DNA of 64,000 bases, taken from positions 14,083-78,082 of the forward strand of contig NZ_LATL02000068.1 of assembly GCF_000972705.2 (NCBI RefSeq), given 5' to 3'. Origin of the DNA: Limnoraphis robusta CS-951. Lineage in GTDB: Bacteria; Cyanobacteriota; Cyanobacteriia; Cyanobacteriales; Microcoleaceae. The notes under the pieces are model-generated. The model searched no databases. It worked only from the letters and a program-made list of their open reading frames with translations, and was not told where the DNA came from. Positions 29,295-38,755 of the stretch are shown here, piece by piece. Position 1 is the first letter of the stretch. Each line of letters opens with the position of its first letter. A program made the translations under genes and the position numbers.

Positions 29295-29813
29295 TCAGTT
29301 TTTGTTCTGCACCACTAACACTGAACAAGGCGCATGGTGAACCACATGGTTACTCACACTTCCGATCAAAGCTTCTTTTAAACCTGTGCGACCTGTACGA
29401 CCCACAACAGCTAAATCTGCATTCCATTCCTGCGCTGTTTTACAAATTTGTTGACCGGGATTTCCCCCAGCCAGAACACATTTATATTGAGTCCTAACTC
29501 CTTTATCCTCAGCCTTTTTTTGATAGTTATGCAGCCACGTCTCTGCTTGTTCTCTCGCTGTTTTAATCTCTTGTTCGGTAGCTTGTAATACCTCTTTTTC
29601 CGTCATAGAAGGATACATTCTCATCAAAGGATGTAAACCCCTTCCGGTTGTTGTTTCTGCTGGTGCTACAGTTGGCATTTGTTCCAACCTGGGTAAGCAA
29701 AAAATCAGCAAGAGTTCAGCTTTTTGAGTGTGAGCGATATCAAACGCTTGTTCAAATACATCTTCTCCTTGGGAAGATCGATCTAATGCAGCTAATACTT
29801 TACTGTAACTCAT
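29295..29813 (-). CDS. Universal stress protein (UspA family)
   Basis: 172 residues with the alpha/beta USP fold: KVLAALDRSSQGEDVFEQAF at the start and the ATP-binding ending AVVGRTGRTGLKEALIGSVSNHVVHHAPCSVLVV, where G-x2-G-x9-G-S is intact. It probably binds ATP and is induced under stress or starvation. It is 63 bp upstream of transaldolase on the same strand, so co-transcription is possible. The 458-bp gap to the next gene (29814-30271) contains no gene; only a weak hairpin at 30079-30096 (CCTCT/AGAGG) followed by AATTTTTA was seen. Confidence 0.92.
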   Translation of the reverse strand: MSYSKVLAALDRSSQGEDVFEQAFDIAHTQKAELLLIFCLPRLEQMPTVAPAETTTGRGLHPLMRMYPSMTEKEVLQATEQEIKTAREQAETWLHNYQKKAEDKGVRTQYKCVLAGGNPGQQICKTAQEWNADLAVVGRTGRTGLKEALIGSVSNHVVHHAPCSVLVVQNKN

Positions 29814-30271
29814 AATGTCATTCGCTCTGTTTTTCCTGTGTTACCTTACTATATCGACCTATTAAAAAAGTGAAAAATCTATTATTTATAAATTTAACAT
29901 CGAAAACCAGTAACTTCTTCTGTCAGAAGATGGATTTATCTCCCGACTGCTCAAATGACCCTCTGTTTTGATAAACTCTTCCTCTTGAAAGATGTAAACT
30001 TGACAACGAGATTATACTTTCTCACTATTAATCTTAACTTTTCTCAACATAAATATCTCTCTTAAGTGTTGGTTGAACCTCTGTCTGAAGATAGAGGAAT
30101 TTTTATTTGAATAAGTTTATATTAAAAGTTGTTTTAAAAAAATGAAATTTTGTTAAAAAACCGGGATGTAGAAGACAAAATTAACCCCATTAATAGATTC
30201 TCGAAAAGGGAGTGATTTTTAATCTCCCATCAGCTTCAATCTGAAACCCTTTCATTAAACCATTTTAAAAA

Positions 30272-30484
30272 ATGATTATCTGTCCTCTCTGTTCAGGAGA
30301 ATTAACTCGTCATGTTTGTCAGCACAAAATCTGTTGGTTTTGCTCGGACTGTCGGCAAACCTTATCAGACTTTTTAGTAGGACGATACAACTATCAGTCT
30401 TTAGGTTTAGCTGCGATCGCCAAAGTCAGTCTAAATTCCATCACTCCCCAAAAAACAACCGTTCCTATCCCACTAAAAAGTTAG
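30272..30484 (+). CDS. Small cysteine-rich (zinc-ribbon-like) protein
   Basis: 70 residues. Cys pairs occur as CPLCSGELTRHVCQHKICWFCSDC, giving two CxxC knuckles plus further Cys and His that could bind one or two zinc ions. The second half is polar and unremarkable. It resembles small orphan zinc-ribbon proteins of cyanobacteria, but I know no function. The frame lies 51 bp upstream of the P-type ATPase gene on the same strand, so it may be a leader gene of that operon. No clear ribosome site is visible. Confidence 0.55.
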   Translation: MIICPLCSGELTRHVCQHKICWFCSDCRQTLSDFLVGRYNYQSLGLAAIAKVSLNSITPQKTTVPIPLKS

Positions 30485-30535
30485 CCTCATAAAAGTTAAA
30501 AGTTTCACATTTTATCCCTTTTAGGTTAACCTCCT

Positions 30536-33259
30536 ATGACCCAAACTAAAGAACAGCAAGAACAGTTCGATCTTCGCTGGACAAGCTCCCATTCAGCAGA
30601 AGAAAACCTGAATAAACTTTCCGTTGAAACCAACCAGGGACTCTCCGCTTCTACCGTCAAAAAAAGACAAGAAAAGTACGGCCCTAACAGTTTACAAGAA
30701 ATCAAGCGTCGTAGTAACTGGCAAATCTTTATCGATCAGTTCAAAAGTCCAATCATTGGACTATTAGCAATTGCGGCAGTTCTTTCCTTTTCTTTTCAAG
30801 ATTGGGTCGAAGGGGTTGCTATTATTATTGCAATTCTTTTAAATGCAGTGATTGGCTTTTTTACTGAACTAAAAGCCGTCAATTCGATGGAGTCTCTACA
30901 AGAACTCAGCCACACAAAAGCAAAAGTTAGACGAGAGGGAAAAGTTAAAGAAATTTCGGCTGAAGAACTTGTTCCGGGTGATATTGTTATCCTAGAAAGT
31001 GGTGATTTAGTTCCGGCAGATGTGCGAGTTTTGGAAGCATCTAAGCTGCAAGCTGATGAATCTGCTTTAACCGGAGAATCCCTTCCTGTGAGTAAAACAA
31101 CAGAAGCTTTAGAAGGCGATCTTTCCCTTGCTGAACGTACAAATATGCTGTTTAAAGGAACAGCAATTACACGAGGTTCGGGCGAAGGAGTTGTAATTGC
31201 AACTGGAATGAATACCGAACTCGGTCATATTTCCTCAATGACGGCGCAAGCTAAACAAGAATCTACCCCCTTAGAACAACGACTTGATAAACTCGGTCAA
31301 AATTTAATTTGGGTAACATTAGTAATTGTAGCCTTAGTAGCCGGGGCGGGAATAATTGGGGGGGAAGAATTATTTTTGATGATTCAAACCGCCATCGCGT
31401 TAGCTGTGGCTGCGGTTCCCGAAGGACTTCCAATTGTGGCGACTGTCGCCTTAGCGCGAGGAATGTGGCGCATGGCAAAACGTAATGCTTTAATCAACCG
31501 TTTGTCGGCGGTAGAAACTCTGGGAGCCACCAATATTATCTGTACCGATAAAACCGGAACCTTAACCGAAAATCGAATGAGTGTGGCGCAAATTGCCTTA
31601 TATTCTGGAATATTAAAAGTGAGTGGAGAAGCGTTAAAAATTGAGGGAGAATTCACCCAAGATGAAGAAAAAATAGATCCCCAACAAAACGAGTGTTTGC
31701 GCTCCCTCTTAGAAGTGGGAGTTTTGTGTAATAAAGCCACCTTACCCGAACTTAACAAAGAAAAAGATAAACCCCTTGGTGATCCGATGGAAGTCGCCTT
31801 ATTAGTTGCCGGAGCCAAAGGAGATATTCGCCGCAAAAACCTATTAGAAACCTATCCAGAAGTTAAAGAAATTGCGTTTGATTCCGACACTAAAATGATG
31901 ACAACTATTCACGAAGACGAACAAGGTTATCGTTTTGCTGTTAAAGGCGCACCGGAGTCAGTTATCGACGTTTGTACTCAACAATTAACCGCAGAAGGTG
32001 TTCAAGATTTAAGCGAAGATGAACGCAATGCTTGGCAAGAACGCTGTAATAAACTCGCCAAAGAAGGATTAAGAATTCTTGCCTTTGCCTCTAAAAATAC
32101 AGACAATTCAGAAGCAGAACCCTACGAAAATCTTACCCTTTTAGGCGTAGTTGGATTACTCGATCCCCCCCGAGAACAAGTGAAATCTTCCCTAAAAGCT
32201 TGCCATGATGCAGGAATTCGAGTGATCATGGTGACAGGAGATCAACCCGTTACCGCTCGTAATATTGCCTTGGCTGTAGGCTTAATCACTGAACAAGAAG
32301 CCGAAGCAAGACAAGGCAATGAACTGCAATCTCTCGATAATTTATCTAAACAACAAAAGCAAGAATTACAACAAGTTTCTATTTTTGCTCGCGTTAGTCC
32401 TGAACAAAAACTGAATTTAGTCACCCTACATCAAGAGCATAATGCTATTGTTGCCATGACAGGCGATGGTGTTAACGATGCACCCGCATTAAAGAAAGCA
32501 GATATTGGTATTGCAATGGGAAAGCGAGGAACTCAAGTGGCGCAAGAAGCGGCAGATATGGTATTACAAGATGATGCCTTTTCGAGCATTGTTGCTGCGG
32601 TTGAACAGGGGCGGGCAATCTTTGGGAATATTCGCAAGTTTACCCTGTATTTGCTCTCGGGAAATATGGGTGAAATTATTGCGGTGGCTGGGGCTTCGTT
32701 AGTCCAAGCACCCTTACCCTTATTACCCTTACAAATTTTATTTCTAAACGCTATTAATGATGTCTTTCCTGCGTTAGCTTTGGGCGTGGGAGAAGGAAGT
32801 CCTAACCTGATGAAACAAAAGCCCCGCGATCGCAGTGAACCGATTTTACCCCGCCGTCATTGGATGGCAATTGTGCTGTATGGCGTGATTATTTCGCTCA
32901 CCGTTTTGGGGGTATTTTGGCTCTGTTTAACTCGTTTGGGAATGGAGGAAGAACAAGCAGTTACTATTTCATTTTTAACCTTAGCTTTTGGTCGATTGTG
33001 GCACGTTTTTAATATGCGAGATTCCAACTCGGGATTGTTGAGAAATGAAGTCACCCAGAACCGTTATGTGTGGTTAGCGTTATTAGTTTGTACAGGTTTA
33101 CTGTCGATGGCGGTTTACATTTCACCCTTAGCAAATGTGTTACAATTAGTTAATCCTGGCTGGCAAGGATGGGGATTCATTTTAGCAGGAAGTTTAATTC
33201 CGTTAGTCATTGGACAAATACTCAAAGCAATCATTCCTCAGAGATGGTTTGCATTGTAA
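30536..33259 (+). CDS. P2-type cation-transporting ATPase (PacL/Ca2+ ATPase-like)
   Basis: 907 residues with the full P-type layout: N-terminal cation-ATPase domain (NLNKLSVETNQGLS), actuator TGES in DESALTGESLPVSK, TM4 PEGLPIVATVALARG, phosphorylation site CTDKTGTLTENRM (D338), nucleotide-binding domain, MTGDGVNDAPALKKADIGIAMG hinge, and C-terminal helices. TM6 has FLNAINDVFPALALG, keeping the Asn and Asp that bind Ca2+ in SERCA-type pumps. It should export Ca2+ or a related cation through the plasma membrane at the cost of ATP. Na+ or Mn2+ cannot be excluded. Confidence 0.93.
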   Translation: MTQTKEQQEQFDLRWTSSHSAEENLNKLSVETNQGLSASTVKKRQEKYGPNSLQEIKRRSNWQIFIDQFKSPIIGLLAIAAVLSFSFQDWVEGVAIIIAILLNAVIGFFTELKAVNSMESLQELSHTKAKVRREGKVKEISAEELVPGDIVILESGDLVPADVRVLEASKLQADESALTGESLPVSKTTEALEGDLSLAERTNMLFKGTAITRGSGEGVVIATGMNTELGHISSMTAQAKQESTPLEQRLDKLGQNLIWVTLVIVALVAGAGIIGGEELFLMIQTAIALAVAAVPEGLPIVATVALARGMWRMAKRNALINRLSAVETLGATNIICTDKTGTLTENRMSVAQIALYSGILKVSGEALKIEGEFTQDEEKIDPQQNECLRSLLEVGVLCNKATLPELNKEKDKPLGDPMEVALLVAGAKGDIRRKNLLETYPEVKEIAFDSDTKMMTTIHEDEQGYRFAVKGAPESVIDVCTQQLTAEGVQDLSEDERNAWQERCNKLAKEGLRILAFASKNTDNSEAEPYENLTLLGVVGLLDPPREQVKSSLKACHDAGIRVIMVTGDQPVTARNIALAVGLITEQEAEARQGNELQSLDNLSKQQKQELQQVSIFARVSPEQKLNLVTLHQEHNAIVAMTGDGVNDAPALKKADIGIAMGKRGTQVAQEAADMVLQDDAFSSIVAAVEQGRAIFGNIRKFTLYLLSGNMGEIIAVAGASLVQAPLPLLPLQILFLNAINDVFPALALGVGEGSPNLMKQKPRDRSEPILPRRHWMAIVLYGVIISLTVLGVFWLCLTRLGMEEEQAVTISFLTLAFGRLWHVFNMRDSNSGLLRNEVTQNRYVWLALLVCTGLLSMAVYISPLANVLQLVNPGWQGWGFILAGSLIPLVIGQILKAIIPQRWFAL

Positions 33260-33338
33260 ATCAATCTATCCGCAGTCAGATTTTTCCATCGCATTTTTGC
33301 TTCATGCTAGATTTCAGAACCGCAATCTATTTACAGAG

Positions 33339-33881
33339 ATGAGTCATAAAAATTACGCAGAAAAATATACTAAGCCGGAGTTACGGCGTCAAATCAAACA
33401 AGAAATAATGGAGTCTGACAAAGGGGGAAAACCGGGGCAATGGTCAGCGCGAAAAAGTCAGTTACTCGTACAGGAATATGAAAAACGAGGAGGAGGTTAT
33501 CAAGGCGAAAAAGATGAGGCTGCACGTTCTTTAGAAGACTGGACAGAGCAAAATTGGCAAACTCAAGAAGGGGATGAAAACGCTCGTAAAAACAATAAAA
33601 CCAAACGGTATTTACCCCAAGAAGTTTGGGAACGTTTGAGTGAGGAAGAAAAGCAAGAAGTTGAGGAAAAAAAGCAGTCGGCTTCTCAACAAGGAGAACA
33701 ATATGCAGAATGGACGACCGCAGTCAAGCGAGTGATGCGCGAAATTCAACAGTCTGATGAATCTGAACTCACCAAGCGAGAACTTTACCAAAAAGCGCAA
33801 GAATTGGAGATAGAAGGACGCAGTAAAATGGATAAGTCGCAACTTTATGAAGCCATAGAAGAAGCGGAAAATTCTCTTTAA
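33339..33881 (+). CDS. DUF5872 protein with Rho-N/SAP-like C-terminus
   Basis: 180 residues from the ATG at 33339; the frame is open further upstream into the ATPase end, but the conserved part begins at YAEKYTKPELRRQIKQEI. The DUF5872 motif MESDKGGKPGQWSARKSQLL, VQEYEKRGGGYQG and SLEDWTEQNWQT are clear. The last 40 residues (LTKRELYQKAQELEIEGRSK, MDKSQLYEAIEEA) form a Rho N-terminal/SAP-like helix-extended-loop-helix, usually nucleic-acid binding. Strongly charged and cytosolic. The role is unknown; a DNA- or RNA-associated stress protein is a reasonable guess. Confidence 0.82.
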   Translation: MSHKNYAEKYTKPELRRQIKQEIMESDKGGKPGQWSARKSQLLVQEYEKRGGGYQGEKDEAARSLEDWTEQNWQTQEGDENARKNNKTKRYLPQEVWERLSEEEKQEVEEKKQSASQQGEQYAEWTTAVKRVMREIQQSDESELTKRELYQKAQELEIEGRSKMDKSQLYEAIEEAENSL

Positions 33882-33981
33882 ACACCTGGAGGAAGTAGAC
33901 GACCAGGGAATCGAACTACAACCTCCAATTCAATTTATTCTCTACCCGATTTAAGGCGTTTTTCTGTGGGTTTGAAAAGCT

Positions 33982-34197
33982 CTAATTAGAATGACGATAA
34001 TCGGCATCTACCCAGCAACGAGGTAAACTTTCACCAGAAGGAAAAATAAGTTCTTCTTTTTCCATAAACTCGGGGGGTTGTTCTTCTTCTCCGGCTTGAA
34101 CTCTCCCTGAAATCTGACTCTTATTTGGGTCAGCTAATGCTGTTACATCCTGAACTTTTACTAAGTTTCCGGTTTGTTTATTTTCTAAAAAAATCAT
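33982..34197 (-). CDS. Small conserved hypothetical protein
   Basis: 71 residues: LENKQTGNLVKVQDVTALAD, GRVQAGEEEQPPEFMEKEEL, IFPSGESLPRCWVDADYRHSN. It has an acidic middle and a conserved-looking tail with LPRCWVDADY. I recall similar short proteins in many cyanobacteria, sometimes loosely labelled acetyltransferase, but no catalytic motif is present. It is convergent to the DUF5872 gene. No function can be given. Confidence 0.7.
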   Translation of the reverse strand: MIFLENKQTGNLVKVQDVTALADPNKSQISGRVQAGEEEQPPEFMEKEELIFPSGESLPRCWVDADYRHSN

Positions 34198-34335
34198 AGC
34201 TTGATCAACTTCGACTCTACTACTCTAGAGAGTATCTACGATTCCCCGAACTCTGTCATCTATCTTAAGTTCTATCAATGAGCAATCGATGAGGATACTC
34301 TCCATTTCACTGAATTTATCGTCTAAAGCTATTCA

Positions 34336-35814
34336 TTATTCCCAAGAATGTAAAGCTCGCAACTGGGGAGTCTTTTTCATCTGATGGGCTTGCATTCGCA
34401 GCAAAACATCATCTAAAATCGTCACCGCTTCTTCAATAAACGGCCCTTTATTCAACATCACACATTCAGAACGTTGCGCCATCGCCGCATCTGTAACTTC
34501 TGAGCGTGAAGGAATTCCTGTTTTCGCCAAATTCTCTAAAACCTGAGTCGCCCAAATTACTGGAATATGCGCCGCTTCACACATCCACATAATTTCTTCT
34601 TGTATTTCAGCTAAACGTTGATAGCCAATTTGAACCGCTAAATCCCCCCGAGCAATCATTACCCCAAACGGTTGACGACCTGCGGCTTGAACAATCAATT
34701 CGGGTAAATTTTTAATCGCAGCTTGAGTTTCAATTTTAGCAATTAAACCTATTTGGTGACTGGGATTTCTCGCTTCGAGTTCCTCCTGTAATCGCTTAAT
34801 ATCTGAGGCTTCTTGTACAAACGAATATCCAATAATATCCGTATGAGCCGCAATAAAATCGAGATCTTCTAAATCTTTTTCAGTCAAAGCATCAAAATGA
34901 ACTTCCGTATTTGGAAAATTCATTCCTTTATCATTTTTGAGCTTTTCTCCCTTTTCCGGTCGAGCTTGAATGACCTCTAATATTATACCGTCTTCCTGAA
35001 CAGACTCAACCCGAGTTCCCAGTTTACCATCATCGATCCAAACAGTATCTCCTTCTTGAACTTGATCGAGAATTTCAGGAATTGTGCAGCAGGTTTGAAA
35101 GGGAAATTCTGCATTGGGCTGAGGTTTATTTTTACTCAGAAATAACCGATCACCTAAATATAAACTTTTTTCATTTTCTGGAGTAATCACATCCACCGTT
35201 CGAGGTTGAATTCCGCCCAAATCCATTAATAATTTGCAAGACTTTCCGGTTTCTGACTCAGCCCAACGCAAGTTATCAATCATTGCTTCCCATTCTTTGG
35301 GGCTATCATGGGCGCAGTTAATTCGTACACAATTAACTCCCCGTTGTAAAAGTTTGACAAAAAATTCATAATTTTCTGCGGCTTCTGTTGGTAAAGTCAC
35401 CATAATTCGCACCCGACGTTCCGATGATGACTCTCCTAAAAGTTCTTGAGTTTGACGCTCAAGCAAGCGTTCTCCGCGAAAAAATGCACGCTTAGAAGGA
35501 CGTTGAGGTAAACTCCCAGGGTCAGCTTGACAAATCGCTCCCAAAGCAGCAATTGTTGCATCTATATTTTCCATCACTCGACTTTCACAACGTCCCAATG
35601 AAGACAGTCCTAAAGGCATTAATGCGCGTTGAAGGGGTCGTAAGTCATGGTGTCTTAAAATCAGATAATGAGCGAGATTTAAGCCACTGATTGTAAACAC
35701 TCGTCGATTAATATTAGGTCGCCACTTTTCATAGAGTTCTTGACCTTCTTGTTCGATAGACTGGCGTAACTGCTGTAGGGTATGTAGTAAGGTTTTTAAG
35801 TCAGTTTTATTCAT
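34336..35814 (-). CDS. Divergent pyruvate kinase-like protein
   Basis: 492 residues. An N-terminal helical extension of about 130 residues (RRVFTISGLNLAHYLILRHHDLRPLQRAL) precedes a pyruvate kinase barrel: RVRIMVTLPTEAAENYEFFV, GVNCVRINCAHDSPKEWE, MDLGGIQPRT, IGLIAKIETQAAIKNLPELI, MIARGDLAVQIGY, VIWATQVLENL. Differences from true enzymes are plain: no C-terminal PK_C domain, and ECVMLNKGPFIEEAV in place of the VMLSGETAxG loop. The catalytic Lys (AKIET) and the Glu after it are present. It may be an alternative kinase or a regulator. It stands alone, with a 271-bp gap upstream holding no gene. Confidence 0.82.
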   Translation of the reverse strand: MNKTDLKTLLHTLQQLRQSIEQEGQELYEKWRPNINRRVFTISGLNLAHYLILRHHDLRPLQRALMPLGLSSLGRCESRVMENIDATIAALGAICQADPGSLPQRPSKRAFFRGERLLERQTQELLGESSSERRVRIMVTLPTEAAENYEFFVKLLQRGVNCVRINCAHDSPKEWEAMIDNLRWAESETGKSCKLLMDLGGIQPRTVDVITPENEKSLYLGDRLFLSKNKPQPNAEFPFQTCCTIPEILDQVQEGDTVWIDDGKLGTRVESVQEDGIILEVIQARPEKGEKLKNDKGMNFPNTEVHFDALTEKDLEDLDFIAAHTDIIGYSFVQEASDIKRLQEELEARNPSHQIGLIAKIETQAAIKNLPELIVQAAGRQPFGVMIARGDLAVQIGYQRLAEIQEEIMWMCEAAHIPVIWATQVLENLAKTGIPSRSEVTDAAMAQRSECVMLNKGPFIEEAVTILDDVLLRMQAHQMKKTPQLRALHSWE

Positions 35815-36085
35815 GCCGACATCCTTTGATTCCTCTGGCTTACGCTTTACAATATCATCTCAGTTTAATTTCTTTTATACTCCCCGAGGTAGATTTTAAA
35901 TTTTTGCTGCTCGTTGCGAAAAGATTTTCACTCTTATTCAAAGATAAACTCTGTCGCTCGGAAGATGCGATTTGACAATTCATTTTCTAATATTCATCTA
36001 ATATTAAATTTTAAAAAGATTCAGTCCTGGCCTCGTTAGTTGCTCTCCAAGAGTCTTAAAGCATGACTCAGGAATACTCCGAGTA

Positions 36086-38488
36086 TTAGTTTTGTTGTCG
36101 CATCAACAGACGCCAATCTCGAATAATTGCATTTGTCCAGAGCCAATTTTGACTCAATAAATGAGGTTTAAATTCTTCCGGTGCTTCACTCAAGACTTTA
36201 TCACAAAATTTCACCGCTTTACTCAAACGCACAGCTTGTTCTGCGGGAGGTAACTGAGCGGTAGATTTCATCAAAACTAATCCTAACCCTGCATAAGCCG
36301 TTAAAATTTGCGGTTTATTTTCACCTTGAACTTTAGAAAGCTGTTGTTGGACGGCTTTTTCATTAAACGCGGGTTCTTCTAAATCTAAAACTTGCAACCA
36401 AGTTTGATAAGCTTTATCAAAACTTCCCTCTGAATAATAAGCAAATCCCAAAGCATTGCGATATTCTAAAGCATCAGGACGTTGCTGTACTGCTCTTTCC
36501 CAATAGCGTCGGACATCATCCATCATATAATCAGCACTGCCTTGATTAATCGCTTGCCACATCAACCGACCCCAAAGAAAGTTAATTTCGGGTTGATCAC
36601 TATCTTCAACAGGTACAGCAGCTAAAGCGGATTTTGCTTCGGTAATTGCACCACGATTCAGCAGTTCTGTCGTGGCTTGTACACCTGCTAAAAGATTGCC
36701 TTTATGAAACTGTTCAACCGCAATTCCTAATACATAATCGCTCTTAGCAGTATTCAAGTCAAGCGGTTGTTCGTTCGTCGAGTTCGCTTCTGTAGAGTGA
36801 GGTTTTGTCGGTTTAGAAAGGGAAATTTCCGGCTGAGATTTCCCGAACTGAAGAATACTACTGTAAAATAATCCCATCCCTAAACTCATCGGAATTAACA
36901 GCAACGCTAAAGGTAGCCAAGATTTTAAAGTATTAAAGTTAGGTTGCTTTCGAGTCGGAAAATTTGAAGTTTTAACGGCTGTAGTTGGAGAAACTGTAGA
37001 CGTTTTTACAGGATAAATATGCTCGGGTTTCTCAACAAAAATATTATTGATCGTTTCGCTAGAAGATGGAGAACTTTTGAGTTGACGCAAAGCATCACCA
37101 ATAAATTCCAAATCCTCGCCATCTTCGGCTAAATCATCCCCATACTCAATCTCATCAAGAAACAAGTCTATTTCTTCTTCGACAGGAACTTGTTCCTGTT
37201 TTTCAGTTTCTTTCTCCACCGGAGGAAGACTAGATTCTCCACAATTTTGAGTCGAAATCGGAGCAAACAAGTCAGTTTGACTTTCCGAAGAATCAGCCGT
37301 CAAATACCCGTCAAACTTGCGATGTAGATAAAGAATGGGTAAACCCCAGTAAAGTTGGTGAGACCCATAAGCTGAAATCAACCCCTGTCGCGCCCGACTC
37401 AAACTAATATCAACCGGATGACCTTGATTAAGATTGCGGTACAGTAAGCGAGTCAGCGTCAGTGCGACTTCATCCGGGATGCGTTCAGCCATCGCCAATA
37501 CACCCGGAATTCCGCGTCTAACGAGGCTTTCGGCGAGGTTGAGTTGGGCGGTGTCTTCGTCAGAATGCAAACCCTGAGCGTAAGCCCCCCGACAGGAGTT
37601 CAACACCGCCATTTGAACCCCATTATTAACGAGTAACCCCGCTAAATCGTCACCACTGAGGGTTTCAGTTAATCCGGTACGACTGCTCACCAGATAAAGT
37701 TCACCCCCCGATACGCCCAAATTACTGTGTCCGGCGTAGTGAAAGACTTGATATTGACCTTGTTCGAGGGCTTGGGTGAGTTGTTCACCATCGGGTTGTT
37801 CGAGAATTGTCAGTTGAATTTCTGGGCGTGATCCGATGCGCTCTGAACTGCGTTGGGTATCGCGTTGCAGTTCTTCTTGCAGATGTAGAACTTCTCGCTT
37901 CAGTTGTAGGCTTTCTTGATCGTTGGGCGCGGAAATCGCAACTAAAATTTTTAGAGGTTGATTCGAGGTTAAGAGGCGAGAGTGGAAATGAGAACTCCCT
38001 CCTGGTTGGTAACGAGAAAATCCGACATCAGGCCCGGTTCCAATCGGGCGATCGCCTGCATACAGCACTTCCCAAGGTAAACTGGTTAAACGTTTTCCCT
38101 TGACTCCTAAGCGCAAATGTAGAAACTCGCGTCTATTTTGAGCAATAGCTTGGGCGCAAGTCCAACTTTCGCGCATTGTCCCTTGAAACAGACCGTTATA
38201 CAGTTGGCGTCCGAGTTCGACTAGACTAATTAGGCTTGATTCTGGGGATACCGCCGACTTGGAAGCGGTGTTAACGCCTCGACTGCGATATCGAGATAGA
38301 GTTTGCCCTTCTAGAACCCCCAACAAGGGGTCTTGCATCAATTGACGAGCGTAGCCGAGCCATGCTTCCACTGGCCAGCTCACCTGTTCTTCTGCTAATG
38401 GTACACCGGATGCGACTTCTTCAGTTCGCACGAGGTATTCATCGTTCCCAACGGGGGTAACAGAGATATGGAACTCCTGAGTCATCAT
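36086..38488 (-). CDS. CHAT-domain (caspase-like) protein with membrane helix and TPR tail
   Basis: About 800 residues from the ATG at 38488; the frame is open to a GTG at 38545, but MTQEFHISVTPVGNDEYLVR looks like the true start. The CHAT peptidase domain spans about 130-385, with the dyad His254 (FHYAGHS) and Cys299 (LNSCRGAYA) 45 residues apart, as in clan CD. An acidic linker follows, one membrane helix (LPLALLLIPMSLGMGLFYSS, about 525-545), then TPR-like repeats (ALEYRNALGFAYYSEGSFDK AYQ). It is probably a membrane-anchored protease or signalling scaffold. No gasdermin or effector gene is adjacent. Function unknown. Confidence 0.88.
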   Translation of the reverse strand: MMTQEFHISVTPVGNDEYLVRTEEVASGVPLAEEQVSWPVEAWLGYARQLMQDPLLGVLEGQTLSRYRSRGVNTASKSAVSPESSLISLVELGRQLYNGLFQGTMRESWTCAQAIAQNRREFLHLRLGVKGKRLTSLPWEVLYAGDRPIGTGPDVGFSRYQPGGSSHFHSRLLTSNQPLKILVAISAPNDQESLQLKREVLHLQEELQRDTQRSSERIGSRPEIQLTILEQPDGEQLTQALEQGQYQVFHYAGHSNLGVSGGELYLVSSRTGLTETLSGDDLAGLLVNNGVQMAVLNSCRGAYAQGLHSDEDTAQLNLAESLVRRGIPGVLAMAERIPDEVALTLTRLLYRNLNQGHPVDISLSRARQGLISAYGSHQLYWGLPILYLHRKFDGYLTADSSESQTDLFAPISTQNCGESSLPPVEKETEKQEQVPVEEEIDLFLDEIEYGDDLAEDGEDLEFIGDALRQLKSSPSSSETINNIFVEKPEHIYPVKTSTVSPTTAVKTSNFPTRKQPNFNTLKSWLPLALLLIPMSLGMGLFYSSILQFGKSQPEISLSKPTKPHSTEANSTNEQPLDLNTAKSDYVLGIAVEQFHKGNLLAGVQATTELLNRGAITEAKSALAAVPVEDSDQPEINFLWGRLMWQAINQGSADYMMDDVRRYWERAVQQRPDALEYRNALGFAYYSEGSFDKAYQTWLQVLDLEEPAFNEKAVQQQLSKVQGENKPQILTAYAGLGLVLMKSTAQLPPAEQAVRLSKAVKFCDKVLSEAPEEFKPHLLSQNWLWTNAIIRDWRLLMRQQN

Positions 38489-38680
38489 GTCCAATCCGCT
38501 ATTTGTGTTTAGGCTGAGGGAGGGGAAGCCATATTTCGATGCCACACTGGGTTAAGTTAAAAGTTCTGACAAAAGACAGAAGACAGGATTGGCTCCCATA
38601 TCCAGATTAGCGAATTTATCTAATTTATTCCCTAAATTGCCTCTACATCTTCCCTATCCTCAATTCAGGAGGAAGTCTTT

Positions 38681-38755
38681 ACAGTGAACAGTTGCAGGGG
38701 GAATTGATGAATTCCCCCTACCAGTTTTCAGTTTCTCGACTGTTCAGTGTCTAGG
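38681..38755. repeat. Nested inverted repeat with strong hairpin
   Basis: AGGGGGAATT (38696-38705) and AATTCCCCCT (38710-38719) form a perfect 10-bp stem with a four-base loop. Outside it, ACAGTGAACAGT (from 38681) and ACTGTTCAGTGT (about 38740-38751) are almost inverted copies. It sits just after the stop of the binding-protein gene (minus strand) and has no T-run, so it is more like a small palindromic element than a classical terminator, though it could still end transcription. Confidence 0.5.
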
